A DNA stretch of 64,000 bases from Nephrocerus scutellatus (Eukaryota > Arthropoda > Insecta > Diptera > Pipunculidae): assembly GCA_947095585.1 (NCBI GenBank), contig OX352763.1:35948010-36012009 (forward strand). Reading direction: 5' to 3'. The notes beneath the pieces were generated by a model. The model had not been told where the DNA came from, searched no databases, and saw only the letters and a program-made list of their open reading frames with translations. Shown here in pieces: positions 57,233 to 64,000 of the stretch (position 1 is the stretch's first letter; each line of letters begins with the position of its first letter). A program made the translations under genes and the position numbers.

Positions 57233-58914
57233 CCGCGGATGGTATGGATGGACCTCGCTCTTTGTATTGGTCTGAATTCATGGATGAGACTCTGTTTTAA
57301 AGGCTGCTTTCTTTCGCCGATGAACTGTTTTTTCATATCTTCTGAGCTCTTTACATTCTTCTTGGCGTGTCCGCGTTCTATGAGGTTGTTGCGATTGTCA
57401 CTCACTAGCTAAGATTCATAAGCGCGCCAGTCATTGATATCTTTACGACTTCTGCCTAAGATGGACTCAGTACTACCAATATTTCTAAGGTATGTGTGTC
57501 AATTTCTCTTCTATGCCCTTAGTCTTAGTCTCAGGACTTACTCTGGCTTCATCAAGTGCGAGTCCTGTCGCTTAACCACAGTTGTTAAATTGGTATTCGT
57601 TTGGAAAGGCAGCTGGGAGCACTAATCAAGATAGTAGCAAAAGTCGACGTTGGCACTTCGGTAGGTTCGTACCGTTCTCGGATACGAGTTGAGGTGCGGT
57701 CTATCAACACATGGTCTATCCGGTTGAGAGTGGCCTTCACATCCTCCAGAATGAAGTTCACATCTTACTGAGACTGAGGCCATCAAACAATGAATGGATC
57801 TTTTTAGGTGAATGTGCGCGGTACTTAGTTGTTGATGCTATTTTTAACCAACTTTCACCACCCTCCTTCGATTTATTGATTCAAAAGGTTTTTCGTTTAA
57901 ATAAATTATGGCTTAAAGCACTTTGCACTTCTACGAGTACTTGAAGCTCAGTGTAATAACAATATGATTGCAACCAAGTATGTAGAACCTGGCTTAAGCT
58001 GTGCTGTGCACCTTCAAACACCAGAGAACGGCTTGTTTTTTTTATCGAACTGTCTACCATTTTTTGAGTTAGGTTGCTTTTGTAAACTTCTGTGACATCA
58101 ATTTCCCTCTATCAGGGATTTACCCCTCACGACTGCATGGAGTCATGCTCTATTTTGAAAGGCATTTTATGTTGGTTTTAAAAAACAATACAAATGCAAC
58201 AATACAAACAATGCGACACATCATAAGGAGTAAATGCCTGGGCGAAGGTAATCCAACATATGATGAATTTGTGAGTAAAGCGGAACCGTCGGTTTGGTTC
58301 TAGCAATCGTAACAAGGATCATTCTTTTCACAGTGGACAAATCAGAGGCCATATAACAAAGACCGGTGGAGGGGTGCCCTCCCATGCAATACAAATAAAC
58401 AACCACCGCTACAATGTGTGTGTGTTGTGTGTGAGGGCGGGGGTGCTGATTGCATTTTAGCCTCTGCCATCTAGCCACCGACAATTGCTGTAACCATAGA
58501 GCCGCTGAAGGTTTTTTTTTGTATTTTGCAAAAGAAAATTTGCGAGATTCTCAACAACAACAAAAAATAGTTTATGGTTGGAAAAAAGGTAATTCTTGTT
58601 GATGTAGAATGGACAGAGCTACATGATGGCTATGGTTGAAAAGTTTCTGTAGTGAGTTACGGGTCAGTTATCAAATTATTATTGACCTGTCAAGAGATTC
58701 AGCACAAATATTTTTTTTTTCTGTCCGTTCACTTTCAAGGGCTTACTTTAAATGTGAGTCCAATCTTAATGGGAGCGTAATAATTCAAGCAGGGAAATAT
58801 CTTAGAAAGTTTCATGTTGTTTTCATTTAATTTTCTATATAAAATATAGTAAAGCAAGCTTCTCAGCTCGCCATATGGATAGTTGTAATTCAGTCTAAAA
58901 GCCCAATACAAAAT
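57233..58914. other. Sequence without recognised gene
   Basis: Short frames only. No element end or repeat family recognised. Confidence 0.5.
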
Positions 58915-59075
58915 TCGTAACAGTTTTTTTTGAGAAATTTTTTTCTGTAACATACATGTAAATATACATGTGTGCAAAATTTCAATAAAATCGGGCTTTG
59001 GGAAGTGGGTTAAAAATTGATCAGAAAATCTGACCAGCCAGCCACCCAGCCAGCCACGTGCACGCGAAGTTAATA
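58915..59075 (-). repeat. Repeat family B copy (minus orientation), target of a mariner
   Basis: The complement reads 'atattaacttcgcgtgcacg', then 'ggctggctggtcagattttc', 'tttttaacccacttcccaaa', 'gcccgattttattgaaattt', 'cacatgtatatt'. The rosa mariner inserted at a TA within the conserved start of this repeat. Confidence 0.8.
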
Positions 59076-60028
59076 TCGGGTGTTTCAACAGGTGTGCTTC
59101 AACTTTTCTCCGATAGGGACGGCGAACGACGCCATATTTTTTATTGTTCTTTTGTCATTTGGAAACTTCATTAGTATACATTTCATCATGGAACGCTGCA
59201 CATGTGAACAGCGATTGTAAATCGTGCAAATTTTTTATCAAAATAACCTTTCTGTTGCCGCTACTTTAAGAGCAGATTTTCACCGAAAAATCATCTTCAG
59301 CGATGAGGCTCACTTTTGGCTAGAAGGATTTGTCAACAAGCAAAATATGCGTTACTGGGCAGAAAGCAACCCACACGTGATTCATGAGGCACCGTTGCAT
59401 CCCGAAAAAGTCACTGTTTGGTGCGGATTACATGCCGGCGGCGTCATTGGGCCATATTTTTTCATCGACGATAACGATCGCCACGTTACTGTTAATGGAA
59501 ATCGGTACCGCGATATGATAAACGATTTTTTTTGGCCGCAATTGAATGGAATGGACTTGGACGACATGTGGTTTCAGCAGGACGGGGCCACATGCCACAC
59601 AGCACACGATACAATCGCGTTATTGAAGACTAAGTTCGATGAGCGTGTTATTTCGCGAAATGGGCCCGTCCAGTGGCCGCCGCGCTCGTGTGATTTGACA
59701 CCTCTAGATTATTTTCTTTGGGGTTATGTGAAGTCATTGGTCTATGCCAATAAGCCGGCGACGTTGCAAGAGAGCTCAGAGCCAATATTGAACGTGAAAT
59801 TGCTGGAATTTCGGCCGATTTATGCGAAAGAGTGGTCGAAAATTGGGTTCAAAGATTGGACTTCGTAAAACGTGCACGCGGTGGTCATGCAAAAGAAATC
59901 GAGTTTCATACTTAAATGTATCATATGTATATGTTCAAATTCGTTAATAAAAAAAAAGTTAGTTCAAAAGTCGAACAGTTTGTGTTTTATTCAAAAAAAA
60001 GTTGAAGTGCTCTTATTGAAAAACCCTG
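59076..60028 (+). mobile_element. Rosa-type (DD41D) mariner with internal deletion
   Basis: Ends: 'tcgggtgtttcaacaggtgt' on the left and, on the complement, 'cagggtttttcaataagagc' on the right, both continuing to CACTTCAACTTTT-like sequence and flanked by TA. The ORF starts at ATG 59188 (M-E-R-C-T-C-E-Q-R-L), meets a TAA at 59218, then continues in frame. After A-A-T-L-R-A it jumps straight to D-F-H-R-K-I-I-F-S-D-E-A-H-F: most of the DNA-binding region is missing without a frame change. Catalytic residues are intact: D in F-S-D-E (residue 27 of the 214-codon frame), D in Q-Q-D-G-A-T (120) and D in T-P-L-D-Y (162), 41 residues apart. The C-terminus is frameshifted near 59780. At 953 bp it cannot make a working transposase. 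It could be mobilised only by another element's enzyme. Confidence 0.93.
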
Positions 60029-60436
60029 TATATGTTTTGTTCTTTAACTTCAACAACTCATAACACCAACTCCATAACGTGGATTGTGGTTTTACCGAGT
60101 TCATGTTAGCGCGACTCTAACATACTCTCTATTATACTTAGTTTCCATGGCCGCGTTACCCCTTGGTTAACTCGGGTTCATATGCATGGAAATGCAAATT
60201 CGCTAAACCCAAATTAACTCCACGAAACTAGAGCGGTTGAGTTAAGGGCCAACTATAATGGGATGCATTGGGCATCCCGACCCCGAACGAAAAGCTTAGC
60301 TAATTTCTCTTATTCTTTAATTTACCCATAATGAACTTTAGCAACTACTTGCATTTCACACAATTTTTCGTTGACAAGTTTCGTTCATTTATCATTTCTG
60401 GAGATCTCTTTGTCATCAATCAGCAGGAGCCGGCTA

Positions 60437-60462
60437 GTCAGTCAGTCAGTCAGTCAGTCAGG
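60437..60462 (+). repeat. (GTCA)n tetranucleotide microsatellite
   Basis: Six perfect GTCA units. A similar run exists at 22178-22202. Confidence 0.9.
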
Positions 60463-60764
60463 TTAGGTTTAAAATTCACTAAGCATATTACTAATGGCAT
60501 TTATTGATATGTTTTAATATGAAACCGATAATAATGCAGTAGCGAATAATGCATTGGACACAAATTTGACGCGAATCTTGACGGCTATGACTAAGCAATC
60601 AGATCGGCACAGTTCGATGACGATCTTATTTTTTCTTTTCTTATTTTTTTGGAAAGTTTTTATATCTTAAAAAACTTTTTTTTTTAATTTTTTTTTTAAA
60701 AAAACTTTTTTAAAAGAACTTTCTTTTTTAAAATCCTTTTTTTTTCAAATTTATTTTTTATTTT

Positions 60765-61325
60765 TGTTACACGTGCCACACGCGTCACACGCGTCACACG
60801 TGCCACACGCGTCACACGCGTCACAATTGTTTTAAAGCTAGTCCCATTAAATTCTGATTGGTAGATGGCGAGATGTACGAGTTCCTACCAAAAACCAATG
60901 TATTCTGCTTTGCGGGTGATTACACACACTCGTGTAAGAATATTTAGTTGTAATTCAGTCTAAAGACTAATTTATCTTAGAAGCTTAATACTATGCAACG
61001 TAAAATGTAGGTCTTTCATTCATAAGCGATAGGCCTTTCAGTCATTTCAGCGATTTCTGAAACAGACTGAAAAAACCACATTTTACATTGCAAACGTTCA
61101 GGCTAAAAAAAATCGATAACGATGCTTGGATTGAGTATTTTTTTTCAGTTTTCTCAGGGGTTGTAACCCTTTTGAATGAAAAAATTACGCTTTATCAAGC
61201 CAAGCGCTAACCAGTGGTTTTAAAACAAGTCCCATCAAATTTTGACTGGAAGATGCAGATATATACGATACGACATCCGTACATTCCATATACTGAATAT
61301 AAGCTCCGCCCTTCGAGCTCGCAAT
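60765..61325 (+). repeat. Repeat family D, longest uninterrupted copy
   Basis: It starts in a CpG cassette of alternating 'cgtgccacacgcgtcacacg' units (60769-60832). It continues with 'ttttaaagctagtcccatta', 'gagttcctaccaaaaaccaa', 'tttagttgtaattcagtcta', 'tctcaggggttgtaaccctt', a second 'gttttaaaacaagtcccatc', and ends at 'cgcccttcgagctcgcaata'. The 'gttttaaa.caagtccc' phrase occurs twice, so the family itself contains an internal direct repeat. No coding capacity. Confidence 0.88.
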
Positions 61326-61436
61326 AAAAATGAAAGTTTGTGCGGTTGTTATCTATAGAAAGTCACATTTACGAACCGTTTTTAATAAAATTTGTAAAGC
61401 ATATTATTGGCAGGTTGAGGATAGTTATAGTATATA

Positions 61437-61690
61437 GTAAAGTAGTACACCCTCACCCCATGGGTTCATTTGTGCAGGTGGCGAATAGTCCGGGATCAGC
61501 TAGTTTTTGAATTCTCTATATTAACTTGGCGTGTCCGTGGATTGTTTGTCTGTCTGTCTGTTTGTTGTGGAATCTTGCGATCGATTTTGAACTCATTACT
61601 CAAAGCGTGATTTTAGTTAAACTTTGCACACATGTGTATTTCCGGTGGAAAACGTTTCGAATTGAAATTTCACACACAGTACTGATTACA
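61437..61690 (+). repeat. Composite of inverted family C end and family B
   Basis: 'ccgggatcagctagtttttg' (the complement of the 'actagctgatcccgg' terminus) is followed at once by 'aattctctatattaacttgg' (start of B), a (TGTC)n patch and 'ttttagttaaactttgcaca'. It has the same order as 47690-47985. Confidence 0.72.
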
Positions 61691-61978
61691 ATACTTTGCT
61701 AAGCTGGTCTGATTATGAAATCGAAAAATACAGCAGTTCTTTGGGTTCACCAGTTTGTTCCCTTCAAATCTTGCAACTCGTTTTTCATCAACTTCCCATT
61801 GTCCAAATGAGTTGAAATTTTACACAAAAGTGTAGTCCCAGTTACAATGTAATGCTATGGTACCAACGAACTGGTACGATGATGGACTTGTTATGCAGGA
61901 GTTTCATCATCTTGTCTGTGTCGAAGTCATTTGATGCTCTTACCGTCATCTAATTGAATTGAATTTTCGTACAGATGT

Positions 61979-62481
61979 TCAGTCCTGATGACAATGAATG
62001 ATTCCACTGAGCTGGTTCAAACCCCGAATTTGGCAGTTCTTCTTGATTACATAGCCCCTGAGATGGAAATGTACTTCGTCTGAGAAGATGAATTTTCGAC
62101 CAAAATCGACGTCATTGTCAAGCTGGTCTATGGCCCACGTAGAGAACTGATATCGAAGCGAATGGTCATTTGCTTTCAACTCCTGACTCATCTGGACCTT
62201 GCAAGCGACTTCTCCGAGCTCAAGGACCACTTCTGTTATCCAATAGCAAGCCTTTCTCACTAACTTTCGTCATAAATTTCACCAAAGCGATTCCGCTTGG
62301 CACTCTTTCACGACTCATATTTCTTTTCAAAGTTCGCACGGTTTCGGCTACACAACACTGACATTGAAAGTAAGTTTTCAATATTTCGAAGCGAAAACAT
62401 AATTGTTTCGCGCCGCGGAATATCAGACTGACGAGCTGTCAAAATTTCAAGTAAATCGTTCAAAAAAAAGTTTCCACAGCC
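61979..62481 (-). mobile_element. Rosa-like mariner, 5' half only
   Basis: Reading leftward from a TA at 62482-62483, the terminus is 'ggctgtggaaactttttttt'. The N-terminal region follows, broken by frameshifts (V-R-T-L-K-R-N, R-E-R-V-P-S-G-I-A-L). Then comes a clear frame (61979-62260): L-G-E-V-A, M-S-Q-E-L-K-A-N-D-H, D-N-D-V-D-F-G-R-K-F-I-F-S-D-E-V-H-F-H-L-R-G-Y-V. The first catalytic D (S-D-E) is present. Sequence stops being recognisable after I-I-H-C-H, so the catalytic C-terminus and right end are gone. It belongs to a different subfamily from the 59-kb copy. Confidence 0.82.
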
Positions 62482-62674
62482 TATGATTTAAAAACAAACT
62501 AGTAGATTGCCCGCTCGATTTAGATACAATTCGTTTTATCCAATTGAGTAGTTCTGAGAACAATATAAGTTATGATACAAGAAAGCAGGTCCGACGATGA
62601 ACCAGCAAGGTAAGTATAGTTAAGAGCGAAAGATCGTTCGTTCGTTCAAGAAAGTGCTTAACTTACTTAACTTT

Positions 62675-62715
62675 TTTGATTGCGAGCTCGAAGGGCGAAG
62701 CTAATGATCAAGGTG
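62675..62715 (-). repeat. Family D terminal fragment
   Basis: 'gattgcgagctcgaagggcg' followed by 'aagctaatgatcaagg' is the inverted end of family D. The rest of the element is absent. Confidence 0.75.
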
Positions 62716-62999
62716 TAACGGAGTTTTCCCAGCCGAGGTAAACTCAGCGTGACCAGGGTTCAGAGTAAAGGGGTCGTTACAATAAAATTTCTAGTTGGTG
62801 ACTCTTCGAATTAACTTCTTTATTTTCCTTATTTCTTAGAATGTATTGATTTAACGATGTGCTTGCCTGCGCGACGTGATCCTAAAAGATGTGATCATTA
62901 ACGACGAGATCCTTGACGTGAGCGATGATGACGTGAACCGGGCGAGCCTTGAAAAGAGCCTGAGTGCGTGAGCGTTTGCGTGTTAAGTGTGCGGAAGCC

Positions 63000-63170
63000 T
63001 GGGACGAGCGTGAATCCTGAGCAATGTGTGGGCGTGAGCCAGAGACGAGCGTCAATCCTAAGCGATGCGTGGGCGTGATCCTGAGACGAGCGTGCGCCCT
63101 AGGCGATGCGTGAGCGTAAGCCTAAGACAAGCGTGAATCCTGAGCGATGCGTCAGCGTGAGTTAATCGTG
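63000..63170 (+). repeat. 41-bp minisatellite, about four units
   Basis: The unit is close to 'gagacgagcgtgaatcctga' plus 'gcgatgcgtgggcgtgagcc'. 'acgagcg/acaagcg' recurs at 63004, 63045, 63086 and 63127, an exact 41-bp step. A looser version of the same words extends left to about 62880. Confidence 0.92.
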
Positions 63171-64000
63171 AAATGAGCGTGAAAAGGTCGTAACGACGGC
63201 GAGGATACTAACGGATGCAATCGACGACGTCGGCAGCGATATGCTGAGATGTACCAGTAGCGTTACAACCTAATGTGAATTTGTTGACTACTAATTTTTT
63301 ATGGTCTATACATTAAACAATAACGCGGCTTAAAGCTTTAAACTGTACCTGCAATGTAGTTAACGCTATCTCTTCTATACCCAAGCGGTTTTGTTGCCTA
63401 GGCATAAAAAGCTAATCGTAGCCATTATATCCAGCCAGACTTCTGCTTTGATTACGTAATTTTTGGCAACAATCCTCCTCCGTTTTTATTTTGCTATAGC
63501 TGCAGTCAGATAAAATTGCGGATAAATGTTGTGTGTCCAGCAGTGCTGGTACTTGGGAATAACAATGGAAAAATGTACGCTCAATACAAAATGTATTAGT
63601 CGCATCCCGCCCAGCATGAGGACATCCTTGTCGGTGGTATGTAAAAGCATTGATACACAAACAGCCACACATACTCGTTTACCTAAATTAAAATTCCCTC
63701 AGGAGCACACAGGAACGATGCCAAACATACCTCTGAATATTTATTTTATTTGTAGGAATTCGTACAATGACGACTCTTCGATACGACTAACCGACTAATA
63801 ATAGGTACGCCAGAGACTGCGAGTGACGTAAGCGAGTAAGTCTGCAACTAAGCTAACAAATATGCCGCAGGTAGCCCGGTAAACAAATTGCACCTCATTT
63901 CTGCAGCTATTTAGAGCAACTGACAGTCTGAGCCTGTCAGACAAACACACGAGAAAGGGGATATCGCTTGCATTCGCATTCATTCGTTCATTCACAACCG
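63171..64000. other. Sequence without recognised gene to the window end
   Basis: No Adar coding exon, element or repeat is recognisable. Short frames on both strands are unremarkable. Confidence 0.5.

Larger units (their letters stand above)
6606..64000 (+). other. Presumed giant Adar intron (at least 57 kb), repeat-filled
   Basis: It begins at the donor after the dsRBD1 half. I found no V-D-G-Q-K-Y-L-G, second dsRBD or deaminase (H-A-E, P-C-x-x-C type) sequence on the + strand to the window end. The content is nested transposons and repeats, listed separately. The alternative is that the two exons are a partial duplication and the functional locus is elsewhere. Between 6606 and 7370 I see no feature. 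Confidence 0.6.

Noticed and set aside
1..64000. LTR retrotransposons or endogenous viral sequences
   Set aside because: I saw no gag/pol of gypsy, Pao or copia type, no paired LTRs and no viral capsid, polymerase or envelope-like frame.
1..64000. tRNA, rRNA, snRNA or histone genes
   Set aside because: The only tRNA-like sequence is the SINE head, which has diverged boxes and a SINE body attached.

Overview
This is an AT-rich, repeat-laden eukaryotic window. It looks like a dipteran insect genome, probably a higher fly. The one host gene I can identify is Adar, the RNA-editing adenosine deaminase. Two consecutive + strand exons at 6285-6372 and 6451-6605 encode the N-terminal leader, a basic Lys/Arg stretch and the first half of dsRNA-binding domain 1, in a form very close to what I know of fly Adar. 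The second exon ends at a consensus donor (GAG|GTAAGT). I found no coding sequence for the rest of dsRBD1, dsRBD2 or the deaminase in the remaining 57 kb. If the locus is intact, 6606-64000 is therefore one giant intron. A plausible upstream first coding exon ends at a consensus donor at 1344 and would splice in phase to 6285.

Almost everything else is a mobile-element graveyard. Class I remnants are all non-LTR. They comprise jockey-like copies (8.6-9.4, 18.2-19.0, 19.9-21.6, 42.7-43.1 kb), an R1-like copy (9.6-11.0 kb), a LINE with ORF1 and endonuclease (12.8-15.2 kb), a multicopy RT plus RNase H family (22.9-24.0, 29.0-30.6, 41.6-44.5, 50.6-52.2 kb) and RTE/BovB-like endonuclease and RT pieces (32.8-34.9, 38.2, 56.1-56.8 kb). 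A tRNA-derived SINE family has one full copy with a target-site duplication at 56929-57220. I saw no LTR element.

Class II remnants are mariner-type. Two elements keep both inverted repeats and TA flanks: an irritans/capitata-like copy at 16477-17734 with a MITE nested inside it, and a rosa-type DD41D copy at 59076-60028 that has lost its DNA-binding region in frame. Four further decayed mariners lie at 24.1, 28.0, 37.2 and 62.0 kb; the 28.0-kb copy keeps both inverted repeats but only one TA flank.

The third layer is four mid-copy repeat families, called A-D here, plus minisatellites. Families A and D share a CpG-rich cassette dense in ACGCGT. A and B occur in both orientations inside the presumed Adar intron, so its pre-mRNA could fold into long duplexes. 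The only intact unexplained ORF is an Arg-rich 116-residue protein at 40958-41308 (- strand).

The layout suggests repeated nested insertion into a long intron, not an operon-like system. I found no convincing new biological system. The best leads are the giant repeat-filled intron of an editing enzyme, the A/D cassette, the nested MITE and the orphan Arg-rich ORF. Family names come from reading by eye; no database search was run.
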